A stretch of DNA of 64,000 bases from Nissolia schottii (lineage: Eukaryota; Streptophyta; Magnoliopsida; Fabales; Fabaceae). Location of the stretch: contig QANU01016387.1 in assembly GCA_003254905.1 (NCBI GenBank), positions 3,972-67,971 of the forward strand. Reading direction: 5' to 3'. Position 1 is the first letter of the stretch. Every line of letters begins with the position of its first letter. The translations under genes were made by a program, and so were the position numbers. Positions 23,459 to 35,500 of the stretch are shown here, piece by piece. The notes beneath the pieces are model-generated. The model did not search any database, was not told the origin of the DNA, and saw only the letters and a list, made by a program, of their open reading frames with translations.

Positions 23459-25268
23459 CACTATTAGAAATAAGGGAATTACTGTTGGATATTTTGCCGA
23501 TGGCATTATCGTCGGAAAACACCCAAAAATCCGAAGGTAATGGTCTATAAGACAAATCAAATTACTTTTGGTCATGAATACCGTCGAAAAAAACAAAATC
23601 AACAGTACCATTTGACGCCATGTGGCGTAGGTTTAGGTGAAAGTTTTATCAAGGTTTTCCTCGACAATAATCGGTTGGACATAAGGGGGCGCACGTGACG
23701 TTTGGGTCGTTACTGTCAGATATTGCCGACGGTAAAGGAGTCTGAAAATGAAGAGACACACGTTTATCCCACGTGTGTTACGTTGAACTAATTACTGTCG
23801 GAAACATCCAATGGTGCGTGTAAGGAATTATGAACGGGTGTTCATGTTCTCAACGAGTGTAACTTTCGAATAATTACCGTCAAAAAAATTCGATGGTAAC
23901 TGTCTAAAACCATGAACAGGTGCGCGTGTTTTCCACATGCGTAACGTTCGAGTGGTTACCGTCAGAAAATTCTGACAATAATTGTCTCGGACAATGAAAT
24001 GACACACGTTTTCCCATGGCGGCAATGGTCGTGTCGTTATCGTCAAATAAATCTGGCGGTAATGTTTCTATATTTATTTCTCCGTTATGAGTCCCGCAAT
24101 CACTTCCATTATTTTTCTCCTCCTTACTTTCTCCTTCGCTTTCCTCTTCCGTAGCCACCACCACCATCGGACCATCAACGATACACAGTCGCCACCGTCA
24201 CTACTTCTGCCATCATGCCATTCACCGCTGCCACCTCCGTCGTCATTGCCATCACCACCGCTACCGATAAGGTTAGTTTTACTTTTTGTGTTTTGCATTT
24301 TTTTATATATTTATTTTTTTATATATATTTACTTTTAAATTTTATTTTTTTATATATTTACTATTAATTTGTATTTTTTATATATTTGGTTTTGGTATAT
24401 ATCTACTTTTAAATTGTAGTTTTTATATATATTTAGTTTAGATGTATCCATAAAAACATATTATTTGAATTTAGAATCGAATAAAATGGATATAAGGAAC
24501 CTTTAAGTAAATTCATTATCTTGCATAAGATGACTTGTTCATGTGTTATCGATATAAGCATTAGAAGAAAGAATATTAGGCAAACATGAGAAAGAATATG
24601 CAGAGGATATAATCATTAGAAGAAATTAAAGGAACTAGTGGATTCTGCACATGATATGTAATGTAGGGAAAAATTCATCAATTTTGCACATGCCACGTTA
24701 GGTGCTTTTTTTTTTTTTTTTTTGTACTTGATTGTTGCTTCTAGTTTTTGGTTTTTCTGAATACAATGTGTACCAATGTGTGTTTGTATCTCAATGGTAG
24801 TGTCGATATAATCAAGTCTGGCTCTATTTTTCTTAGTTTTGCCTTGATTAATGAATAGAAACCATTAAAAATAAGAACTCAATAGTTGGTCTGTTTAACT
24901 TGCTAGTAACTTGATACTTAACTTATCCTTATAAAAAACATAATTGTCTCATCTCTTTTACGGTTTAGTGTTTTTTTACTATAATGCCCATATTTACAAA
25001 ACTTATCAACAAAATACCACTACTTTATATATGTCGATTTAGGGCTTTGTTAATATGTTCATAGTTTTATACTAGAATATAGTTAGTTTTATATATTTAC
25101 TTGTTAATATGTGTTGTTATTTTAATGTGTTTATATTTTTTTTTTAGTATGGATAAGGGAAAGGCAAAATTGCCCGACTACTATTTTGCGTCTAGGCGGG
25201 GTAGTAGGGGGGAGGGATCGAGGCAGCTGCTCAGGCTCGATGTCGAGTAGCACGCTGGCGTCGTCGAG

Positions 25269-26796
25269 TGTTGAAAGCTTAATTTTTGCACTCTCATCAT
25301 CATTTTATATATCTGTCTTTACAACTTTCAGATCATCGAGGGATCCAATTGCAGTATAGTCAGGTACAGTCATCTCCACAGGGAGTTGGTAAGTGCCATT
25401 CTTGAATTTGTTAATTAAACAATAGAAGAGATGGATTGGCAATTGATTCTAAATTACAGGCAAGAAAAAGAAAATATATACAGGATAAAATGTCAACAAA
25501 GTAGAGGTAGATTAGGGAGCTTGTTGGGTTTTGATTAATGTATAGTTTCTTGTATTCACAACTGAATGCATATGAATTATCCTTTCATTGATTACTCGCC
25601 ATCAATTCTTATCTTAAACATCTTTTTCAAGCATGATAAGATGATTAGGGTTACTTTATTAGTCTGTCAATGTCTTGCACAAATTAACAAAGAAAACCGG
25701 CGTTAATTCAGATGTTAAAACGACTAATAACCCTAATTCTATTTCTAGCAATTAGTTTTATTAGATGAAGTGATCAAAGTCCAACCTTAATGAGGCAGTT
25801 TTCACTCGCAACAATTAGGTTTAGATTCAAGCGTTAGTTAACCAGTTTAAACATTGTTTGGTTCCCACTTAACAATGTAGTTTTCACTCACAATTATTAA
25901 GTTACAAAACAACATTTAAATAGTTAAGCTATAGCTAGCATTAAGCATAATTCAATTCATGAAAATCAAAGGAACAAATATATTCATTCATGCAACAGGA
26001 ACATGGATACAATTAGGCTATAGCATTTACCAAAATCCCAACAACAAGAGGATTATAAAATCATCTTACAATAGGGCTCAAAGAGGCAAGGTGAGGGACA
26101 CTTACCATGACACGTTCTCACGCCATCATGACAAGGACCGCCGTGCTTCTTGATCTTTCTTGGCCCCTAGCCTAGCCTCCTCTTTGTTGCTTAAAACAAT
26201 GCTCTAAAACTTAAGGGAAAATACAAAGAATTTCAGTACAAAGCTTCTGTGAAGTAGTGGAGAAGTGATTGTAAAAGTGCTGAGCCTTGGCTCTATTTAT
26301 AGGATGATTCCTCGAGGGCCGCTCAGCGGCGCAGCTATCTTCAGCGTGAAGATTTTATCCTCTGAAAAGGTGGCTCTGGTTTGCTTTGACATTATCCTGT
26401 CCCCGCTGAACGGCGTACAGATCGTTGAGCGGTGTTAGGGCGGCTGCAGAGGTTGCTCTGTCCTTAAGTTACTTCACTTTGAAGTAAAGGCTTGCTGAGC
26501 GGTCAAGAACCCCGCTGAGCGGTTTGGAACTTCGCTGAGCGGTCTAGAGCCTCACTGAGCGGTCTAGAGCCTCGCTGAGCGGTCTGCTTTTCTGCTTTTC
26601 CTTTTGCTTTGTTATTCCGTTTTCTTGCTCCTTGGGATTTTTATTTGTAAACTTCATCATTTTAGTCTATTGTATCCATCTTTTTCCTTTCACAAAATTG
26701 TTGCAAAATATGGGAAAATTGCCTTGGTGATTTATATAATTTAAAGCAAAAGGGTTTTATTTAACTTATAAACATTCTAAAATATAGTACTTAGCA
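25269..26796 (-). mobile_element. Solo LTR (1528 bp) inside the CACTA remnant
   Basis: Bounded by TGTTGAAAGC on the left and ACTTAGCA on the right, with a perfect 5-bp direct repeat TCGAG at 25264-25268 and 26797-26801. The CACTA sequence continues on both sides. A minus-strand TATA-like motif (CTATAAATAGAGCC, about 26287-26300) suggests the LTR is oriented on the minus strand. No internal retroelement sequence is present, so recombination between two LTRs is the likely origin. It contains a GCTGAGCGG minisatellite (26310-26590). Confidence 0.8.
26310..26590. repeat. GCTGAGCGG minisatellite within the solo LTR
   Basis: About eight copies of a CCGCTNAGCGG-type near-palindrome are seen. The last five (26493-26583) are regularly spaced at about 24-28 bp with spacers like TCTAGAGCCTC. 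The same motif occurs in the LTR at 51663. Confidence 0.8.
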
Positions 26797-27750
26797 TCGA
26801 GCCCGACTGTCGGGGACAATTTTATGCTGACCTCAGGCTACGTGTCATTGTCGTCAGTAGGAGACAACACCCTCCCTTCAAGCGATGTTCTGCTTCAGCT
26901 CACCTTCATGCCTCGTCCGTCGTCAGGGCCTGTGAGGTTTGGGAGTTACGGTGCACATCCAGGTTCATCACCTCATGCTTTCTCAGAGTCGAGGCAGTCA
27001 TCATAGCTGCGAAAGCCGAAGACTCCCACTGGCCCCCAGTCCTAGGGATCCACGACACAACGAGGGTGGATCTGGATCCAGCTGTACAAGAATAACAATG
27101 GGTAAGTATTGTTAATTTTTTTTGTTTTATTTTATATATAATATAAAATAATATTACTTTTTAATATTATTTACCTTTTTATAATAGTACTAATAGACAA
27201 TATATATGTTTGTATATGTAGGTGGATTCCCCACGAGGCTCCTAGCCACACCATTACATAGACGATAAAAAAAATCCTACAACAGAGTCGTCTCTAAGTG
27301 ACAGGAGTACACTAAGGAGGAGAAGGCACGCATGTTCAATTATTTATGTTATTAATTACTAATATTTTCATATTTGTTTTTCCAGGATCATTTCAAGTAT
27401 GAACCTTCCAAAGAGGCCAGCATGAAGAAGGCGTTCAATTATCAGGCCAATCGTCGTCTGTAGCAGTTACTGGGGGACATCAGCTCAGGAAAGGACAAAG
27501 ACCCGAGCTGGTTGACTCTTGAGCAACTTGCTTAGCTTCACACCATTTGGGCCTCAGACGAGTTTAAAAGCTCGATCTGAGAACTCAAAGTGTGCCTACA
27601 CCCAAGGTCAGGGGGGCAACATTTACACCAGCGGCTCCGCAAGTTTGCCGTCGACTCGGCTCAAGATGGTACGTAATTGCACTCATTAATTTATTCTACA
27701 ATCATAATGTATTGTATTTTGATGGGTTGGGAGCCGTCGGAGGCCGAGCT

Positions 27751-28530
27751 TGTAACATCCCACTTTTTCCTAAGGAAAATTTCGCGTGATGAATAAAGCG
27801 CAAACCAATTATTTAAGACTAAAAAATTTAATTAAAGATCATTTTCTAAAATATCGGTCAAAAATATTGGTGTCGTGACCTCACAGAAATTTCACGAGAT
27901 CCGGATCTCGGTTTGGTATTCCCCGAAATTTAAATGGGTATTTGTGGCACCCGTTAATCGCACTCTTATAAAAGGAAAAATTTTTGGATACCTAATATTG
28001 ATTTAAATTCCTCATTTTAAATGTCTATTTAATGTAGAATTTTGTGTAGATAATTTCTGTGTCCTTCGTTAATTTTTCGCACACATGCTTGCACGCGTAA
28101 CCGGACAGTTAACGAACAAACAAGACCGAAAATCGCCCGAATTTCCGAGTCATTCGGCTCCCTCACCTGCAGCACGACAAGCTCATGCTTCCACCACCAA
28201 CCATATCCCATCACCTGACCACCTAACACTAATCACCATCATCACCCTCTTCCATTTAATCTCCAAATTCTTCCTCACTTCTTCCCTCACCCAAAACCTT
28301 CTCTCTGCTGCCAAGTACTCCTAATTCTTCTTCTTTTCCATTTTTCCCATCAACCCTCAAGCTCTCAAAGTTCTCTCAAGCACACTCCCCCCACACATAA
28401 CCACCATCATTTTCAAGCTCTCTCTTTGGAGAGGACAATCTGTGGCTTGGAGTCTTCCAAGCAATCCGAGGAAACTCTCCTCAAATCCACCCACCAATCA
28501 TCTCCAAGAAAGTGGGTAAAACCTTGGCTT
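27751..28530 (+). mobile_element. LTR-like sequence, TGTAACATCCCAC type
   Basis: Begins TGTAACATCCCACTTTTTCC immediately after the CACTA coding fragment. Near 28505 it has the AGAAAGTGGGTAAAACC block also seen in the LTRs at 1-1080 and 51663. The far end is not clear, because a MULE-like MITE fragment begins near 28530. It is a relative of those LTRs but with a different sequence over most of its length. Confidence 0.5.
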
Positions 28531-28685
28531 AAATACAATATTTAATCAACTTTAGTTCCTAATTATATTGCTTATAACATATTTTTTTACGTATGTAAAC
28601 TCATACGAGTTTATGAGTCGAGATTAGGATTTGAGTTTGCTGAAACTCCACGAGTTTTCTTAAACTCTCAAGTTTGACAACCTTG
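28530..28685 (-). mobile_element. Fragment of MULE-type MITE (same family as 51063-51633)
   Basis: This stretch matches, in reverse orientation, the left part of the element at 51063-51633. Shared blocks include ATATTGCTTATAACATAT, TAAACTCATACGAGTTTA and the terminal TTTGACAACCTT. Only one terminus is present, so it is a truncated copy. Confidence 0.6.
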
Positions 28686-28689
28686 GTGG

Positions 28690-29440
28690 GAGGAGAATGT
28701 GTCATTTCATCCTTTAGCTTTGTTAGGCCGAATTGGGTCCAGAGTCTTTGGCCTACTACTTAGAGTATGCCTATTAGATAGGTCTCTTTTTCGGACTTGT
28801 GTTACGACCTTCTACTCTTATGGGCATCGTGGAGCTCTCCTCTTGGACTGACAAGTGCAAGCGTGTGAGGTGTGCTCCCACTACTCCTTAGTGGGCTAAA
28901 ACCTTTTGAGCCTTTAGGCAAGGTGACTTCCCCCTACTCCTTAGTGGGTTAAAGCTCTCTGAACTCTTAGTCATCTAGTCTGTAACATTGCTCCCAGTAC
29001 TAGCTCGTCATGTTAACTGACGAGTGTTGTGCTTTTATCTTTATGACTTTTGTAGCTTGCTTTCAATTGGTCATATTCTCTTTCGCAAAACTTGTAGTTT
29101 AAGGTATTCTTGACACCTGTTGTTCAGAACTCCTCGTGTTGTTTTGAGTTGCTTGGACCTTGTTGCCCCCACTTCTTTTTTGTGATTTTTTTCTTTGCTC
29201 CTTTGAGAGTTCTCTCCATTTTATTTCAAAATTTTTTGGATCTCCCATCTTTCTTCCTTTTCACATTCCCCCTTTTTTAATTTCAAATTTTTAAACTTTT
29301 CTTCCCTTTTCCTTCCCTTTTCACCTTCCCCACCCGCTTTTTTTTTTTTTTTTAATTTCAAAATTTTTAAACTTTTCCCCCTTTCCCACCTTTTCTCCTT
29401 CTCCCTTCAAAACTAAAGGTGGCCTTGGCTTAAGACATAC
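28690..29440. other. Repeat-like DNA of unknown class
   Basis: The phrase CTACTCCTTAGTGGG followed by YTAAA occurs twice (about 28879 and 28935), and a long pyrimidine-rich tract spans 29200-29420. No gene is supported. It lies just upstream of the LINE fragment and may be part of the same transposon. Confidence 0.35.
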
Positions 29441-30600
29441 TCATCATGAGGTTAACTTAGCATTTATGTCTAGGATTGATTGGCGTACGATAAAAGAACC
29501 AAATGCTCTTTGGAAAGTTTCTCTGTAGCAAATATCAATGTGGTCCTGATATTCTTCTTGATGTCAAGGCTAGACCTTCAAAATCTAATCTTTGGAAAGC
29601 CCGGGAAATTGTTGACCGGAATGTGATTTGGAGAATTGATAATGGTCTTTCTACAAATTTTTGGAATGATAACTAAGTCCCTAAAGTTTGTAGACTCGCT
29701 AATTTGACCACTCGTTATCTTTCCCAAGATGACCAAGTTGCTTGTGTTGCGGACTTTGTGGATCATTCTTGCTTGTGGCTGTTAGTGCATAATGGTCTGC
29801 TTACTAATGAAAGGAGGTTGCATCGTCATCTCGCCACTTGGTCAGTTTGCCAATGGTTTTCCTTTGAATTTTCTTTTTGGTGTTGTTGTTCATTTTCTTT
29901 GGTAGGAGAGAAATGAAGCTATCTATCTTTGGGTGAATAATATAATCGGGATGTTGTTGATGGTTTTTGGTTGCGAGTTCAAAGTTATTCAAATATTAAC
30001 ATGGTCAATGATGTTATTTCTCCTGCTTAATTATCATGTTGTTCTCAGTCTTGGCAATTTCCTCCTTCACCTTGGGTTTGCTTGAATACTGATGGGTCTA
30101 TTTTGCCCGATTCTATAGCTGCAGCAGGAGGGGTTGTGCATGATGCCTCGGGTTGCTACCTTGGTGCTTTTGTTGAGAATATTGGTGTTGTTTCGGTTAC
30201 TCATGCGGAGCTAGCTAGTGGGGAACGTATTAATTAGGGTCTATTTTTGGCTTGGGATCTTGGTTATAGGAAGGTGAAAGTTGATATTGATTCTCAGGTT
30301 TCTCTTGCTCTTATTGCTGCAGGAAACTCTTCTAGTTTACATGATGGGGATCCTAAAGTGTTTTTGCTATTCGTGATCTGCTTCAGCGTAGTTAGGATGT
30401 GCACCTTGAGCATATTTTCAGATAAATGAATAGAGCTGCAGATGGTCTTTCTAGTTTGGGGAATTCGTTACCTTTGGGTTTTTTTTTCTCTTTTTTTGTT
30501 GATCCTTCGTCTTGCCTTTCTCACCTTCTTTGGGAGGATGCCATTGGAGTGGCACGAGAAAGAGGAGAGTAGTTTTGTTGTCCTCGGTTTTTTTGGCGCC
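29440..30600 (+). mobile_element. LINE (L1-type) fragment: zinc-binding RT tail and RNase H
   Basis: Plus-strand frames show the C-terminal region of a plant non-LTR retrotransposon. A zf-RVT-like part (SNLWKAREIVDRNVIWRIDN) is followed by WLLVHNGLLTNERRLHRHL. Then comes an RNase H domain (PWVCLNTDGS, AAGGVVHDASGCYLGAF, THAELASGERIN, DLGYRKVKVDIDS, AADGLSSLGNSLP). Internal stops and frame changes show it is inactive, and the reverse transcriptase core is missing. Confidence 0.75.
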
Positions 30601-30689
30601 ATTTGAAGCACCATGTTGTCAATCGAAAAAATGTTAATATAGGTTTTGTTACATCCCCATTGAATCTTGATTCGACCGATTGAACTAAT

Positions 30690-31297
30690 GAACATCTAAA
30701 CTAAGCTACGAGGGATTAGTTAGAGAATATTCTCCCACTAAATTAAGTTGAGAGTTTGCGAGAGATTAGTGAGGGCACAATCTCTCACTAAAAAGGAAGG
30801 TGAAAGGGTAAACGTTTAGCGATGGTTCAACGAAGGATTTATTCATCACTAAAAGGGGAGGGAAAGATTTAGTTTAGTTGAAGAGATTTTGTCAGGGATT
30901 AGTGAGAAAATTTCTCTCGCTAAGTGAAGTTGAGAGTTTGCAAGGGATTAGTGAGGGAGTTTTCTCTCACTAACTTTTCTTAAAAACATTGTGAGGGATT
31001 AGTGAGAGAGTTTTCCCTGATCACTATATATTTTTAGTGTTTGTGAAGGAGTAGCGAAGAATTTTTTTCTCTCGCTAAACATTTTAGTTATGAAAAATAT
31101 GTAGCAAGGGATAATGTCATCGCTAAATCTGTCACTAATTGCTTGTCCGAATTTTTTGCCCCTCATTTTTCAAATTTTTGCCATTGATCTACATTTTCTC
31201 GCGAATCCCTCGCTAATCAATCTCTAATTAGTGAGGGATTAGCGAGAAAAATTTTCCTTACTAAATTCTTTCACTAATTTGCATTTTTCTTGTAGTG
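30690..31297. mobile_element. CACTA element end with GATTAGTGAGGGA subterminal repeats
   Basis: About ten copies of a GGGATTAGTGAGRGA motif in both orientations lead to the right terminus TTTTTCTTGTAGTG at 31284-31297, the reverse complement of the plant CACTA end CACTACAAGAAAAA. The subterminal motif differs from that of the element at 23459, so this is a separate family. The matching left end was not found. Confidence 0.8.
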
Positions 31298-32526
31298 ACT
31301 TTACATTCACACTTGAAACACAACAATGTCCCCCTTAAGTGTGAGACCCAATGTAAGTATTCACAGTAAACCATACTCAAGGCTAGGATCACACCTGAGC
31401 ACAAACACACACTAGCTACGTGCGATCTAAGAAAATTTCAGGTCAGATTTAAACTATCAATTTAGATACCACTTATTGACCTTAAAGCAGTGAGGGGAAA
31501 CTGAAAATCGGAGAGATTTAAACCAACGAGCTAAGTGAGACACAAAAGCGGGTTAGACACCACATCTTGAACAAAACCTTAAGGCAATGAGTTTATAGGT
31601 CTTCCCAAATATATAATTTTTTTCTTAGTCGCTCATTTATCGATGCCGGACATTACATTCACACTTGAAGGACAACGAGACTCATATTTTTGTTTATGTG
31701 ACAGGATTTGATTGGATGATAATGTAAATTTTTTTTCACATAACAATTAAACTCTTAATTTTATGCGTAAAACATTTTTAATAATTTGACAATATATAAT
31801 TAAATAGTTTTATTTAAATCTTTTATACTTACAATTTATCAAAGCTAATTGCTAAAGTATATTCACATAAATTAATTATTAAAATATAATGTATAATTTT
31901 TATATATACAAAATCATGAACACAGTAAAGAAATTACAAAATATTTAATTAAAAAGTATTACGATAGCATGTTGAGATGGAAGAGATTAAAAAAAATCGT
32001 TTTTAATCAAAAAAAGGCATTCAAAAAATATATAAATAAAAGATAGTGTAAATAGAGCATGAATGAAGTACGTGTAATTCGGTAATCAAATTAACCACCC
32101 CACATTTGAATTTGATTTGTCAAATACAACCCATGAGAAAAAAGAAAAAAAAAAAGAAATTAAAGCAAGTGCATTGGTTTCAAATTTAATCAACTGGACT
32201 TTTCTACATTGAAAAACCATATTGATAATTAGCCGTGCACTAATTTTACCAACATGGTAGTGCCTATTTTTAACAAAACATCATCACCTTTTCCTCATTT
32301 GCCTCATTCAAGTGATGTTGTTAACGAGAATTCAAATTCTAGACACTCACCAATTTTGGTTTTCAACAAACACCACCACCACCACAACAACAACAATGAA
32401 ACTCCTTGTCCTATTCCTGTAACCAATCCTTTCTGCAACATCTCTTTCTCTTAGACTTCACCCAAAAGATTAAAGAACAAAATATCTCAATTTTTGAATT
32501 GAATTTGTGCTTTGGAGATTGAAACG
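31298..32526. other. EHD upstream region with repeat-like DNA
   Basis: 31300-31690 has the look of a dispersed plant repeat: TTACATTCACACTTGAA occurs near 31300 and again near 31650. From 31700 the DNA is AT-rich. 32250-32526 probably holds the EHD promoter and leader and includes a CACCACCAC/AACAACAAC simple repeat at about 32370-32397. Confidence 0.45.
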
Positions 32527-35500
32527 ATGGCAATCGTTTCATACACCAAAGATTACCAGACCCTTTACGAAGAATGGTTCAATTATGCTGATACAGGTTC
32601 TTTGAATTAAACTTTGATACTTGTTGGCTTCCAATAAATTTAAACCTAATGGTTTTTTTTTTCTTCTTCCCATGCTCATGAACCTTTGGTTTAAGTATTT
32701 TGATTTCATTCCAAATGTTTTTTGTGATTTAATTTGTGAATGATGGGGTTTATGTACGCTTGGGTGGTTTATTTAGATGGTGATGGCCGCTTTACCGGGA
32801 ATGATGCAACCAAGTTTTTTGCCATGTCTAACTTGTCACGACAAGATCTTAAGCAGGTTTTGTAATTTTATGTATTTATTATTTGTGCATTGGAACAACA
32901 AGGTGTCAATATTCATAAGAATAGTGTATTTGTTGATTAAGGTTTAGGACTTTTGTCTGATGATTACTTTATGTGTCGAATTAGCATTTTAAAGTTAGAT
33001 TATCTTCCTTGTGTTGTGTTATGCCAAATGGAAAAGTTTAATATGAAAGTAGATACAATGATGATGGAAATTTATGATATGATTTATTTGTAAATAAAGA
33101 TGAGATGTAATCAAAATTAACCACCATTGTCATAAAGTGAGATGAAATTGGATAGTAAACACGCAATATCAATATACAAAATAGAATGAAGACACAATTT
33201 TATGAATTAATACTTATTTTGTTTTTTGTTTTGTCTATATAGTAAGTATACTAGATACATTATCAAGTGTCTGTTATTCAACCTCAAATTTCTTCAATCC
33301 CTCTTATCTTACACCCCTTAGGTATGATCAACTTTGTTAATTAAGCATAATAGTTGGCCTTCAATATAATTGACTTTGAATTTGAAGTTTTATGGTTAGG
33401 AGGATATGTCTTAGTCAACATAAAGTGCAACCGTCTCTCAAATCTCCATGAAAAATGTCCGCACAGAATACGTTCAGCTACATTTATTCTTAATTCTCAC
33501 AATTGGGATTAAAATATGATCCATTTTCACTTTATAGAATTTTACATTGTGCCATCTATTTAAACTAATAAAAGATGATAGTCAAGAGTTAGTAGTTCGA
33601 ATGACATCTTTTTTAATATTGAGCAAAATGGTCATGTATTCGATTCCTCAAAAAGAGAGGGAAAAAAAAAGAACACACAAACTAACGATCTTTATTTCAA
33701 AAGTTAAGATGATGTGGGCGGACACACGACAACATAATTCGTGTGTTTGAGCAAATAAATTTATGGCATTTTCTTCGACTTCTTTCTTTCTTTCTCGAAA
33801 CTAAATTGCTTCTTTTGTTGCTCCCATTTCCAAAAATAAGGTGTGGGCTATTGCCGATTCAAAGCGACAAGGATATCTTGATTTCAAAGATTTTATCATT
33901 GCCATGCAGGTATCAAAAGAAAGAAATAGAAAATTCTTATTTTATTTTCTCTTAATGCTTGTCAATTTACTAATCTAAATTGTTTTTTTTTTCATAGCTT
34001 ATTTCAGCAGCACAATCTGGGCACCCAATAACACATGATCTGCTGACTAACGATGGTAAGCTCTGTACATTTACTTTGTCTTCAACTGTTTGGTTGCATA
34101 ACTTTACATTTATGTTAGTTAAGCCTATTTTTTTTTTTTTTAATAGTTGAGAAGAAAAGGTAAGGGAAGTCATTACATGGGAGGAAGGCAAAAGGAGTTA
34201 AGAAAAATGGGGAGTGCGAAGAGTTTTAGGGTATTGATGAAAACCGTCAAAAACATTTTTACTTAAATTCAAATTCTTAAACAACATTAACCCAAAGCTT
34301 TCCATTTCATCTCATTTCCTTTCCTTTCTTAACCTAACTCTCAAAGAGTGTATTTGGAATCAAACGATATGATAAATAATTTGATTTGTAAATTAACTCT
34401 CATGCTTAATATCTTAACAAAAGGGAATTGATTTGATTTCTTAAATTCATAAGAATTTAATTTGTTTACGTTAGAAATCCTATCATTTTTGTAAGGATTT
34501 GTTTGAAATTGATTTCATTTTAACAGAAAAAACTTATTTTTTCCTTATTCAACTAACTAAATTTACAAATTCTACCATCTTTATCAAATCAAACTTATTA
34601 AATATTATTGTTATAAAAGACTATTTTACTCCTATTTGTTTTCTAAAAAATATTTTAAAAATTTTGAAAATTTTTTTAATATTTTTTATTTTCCAAAAAA
34701 TATAATTTTTTCCCAAAAATTATTTTTGTCTCGAAAAATATTTTTTCAATACTTTTTCTGAATTTTTTTTCAAACAATTATTAATTTTTTTTTGCAATTC
34801 CTATTTTAATAAGGTTAAAATGTAAATGAATCAAACTAAATAAACTCAATTCCTATTTTAATGAATTCCAATAATAGTAATTGATTTCTAAATCAACTCC
34901 AATCTCATATTATGTATTTGGTTCCAAACATAGTAATTTATTTGTAATTCAAATCAATTCAATTTAAATCATTTCTAGTTTCCTTTTATTACACACCCAC
35001 CCAAAGGCTACACACCCAGAAAAGGCTTTATTTTGTGTAAGAGTGTACAAAATCCGTCATTTTGTAAACTAGAAAATAGTTGGAGTGTGGAGGGCTTTGG
35101 AAGTTTTAAAACCCTAAAAGACTCTTCTCCACTTAAATTAAAACTCTCAAACAACATAAAACATTGTAAAGCCCTTCCTTCCCTTTCTTTCTCCCTCCTA
35201 AACCCAGGTCCCAAATAAAGCCTTTTGGATTTTTCTATGCACATTTTTCATGTTGTCTACCTTTATTATTTTGAATGTTTATCTTGTAATGCCAATTAAT
35301 TGAAGCTTAACCCTTTTTTTCCTTCTTTTTTTCCAGTTTCTTTGCAAAATCTAAAACCACCTATAATGGAAGGTTTGGATGCATTGCTAGCAGTAAGTAC
35401 TTCTTTATTATTTTAAAATGTTAATGATTTATATTCCTTAACTAAGAGTATTTATTTGTACTTGGGTTTGTAATGCAGAAAAGAAGGCGCAAACAAAAAG

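Larger units (their letters stand above)
23459..27750 (+). mobile_element. CACTA transposon remnant with Transposase_24-type gene fragment
   Basis: It starts CACTATTAGAAATAAGGG, a CACTA-type terminal repeat. This is followed by many subterminal copies of ATTACCGTCGGAAA-like motifs in both orientations (23480-24070). Two coding pieces are visible on the plus strand: MDKGKAKLPDYYFASRRG at 25149, and at 27385-27680 a stretch with KKAFNYQANRRL and WASDEF, resembling the plant En/Spm Transposase_24 gene. The frames are broken. A 1528-bp solo LTR splits the element at 25269-26796, and another LTR truncates it at 27751. The matching right terminal repeat is not present in the window. Confidence 0.75.

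Noticed and set aside
26460-26590. Regular short repeats resembling a CRISPR array
   Set aside because: This is a plant genome, the repeats are only about 10 bp, the spacers resemble one another, and they lie in an LTR.
27751-28835. Complete solo LTR ending near 28831 with a GAGCT duplication
   Set aside because: GAGCT is found at 27746 and 28832, but the sequence before the second copy does not end in CA and a MITE fragment intervenes, so the boundary is not supported.
23459-31297. One large CACTA element from 23459 to 31297
   Set aside because: The two ends and their subterminal motifs differ, so they belong to different families.
32254-32454. 66-codon frame with His and Asn runs upstream of EHD
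   Set aside because: It is a simple CAC/AAC repeat in the probable leader; not conserved-looking and ends before the EHD start.
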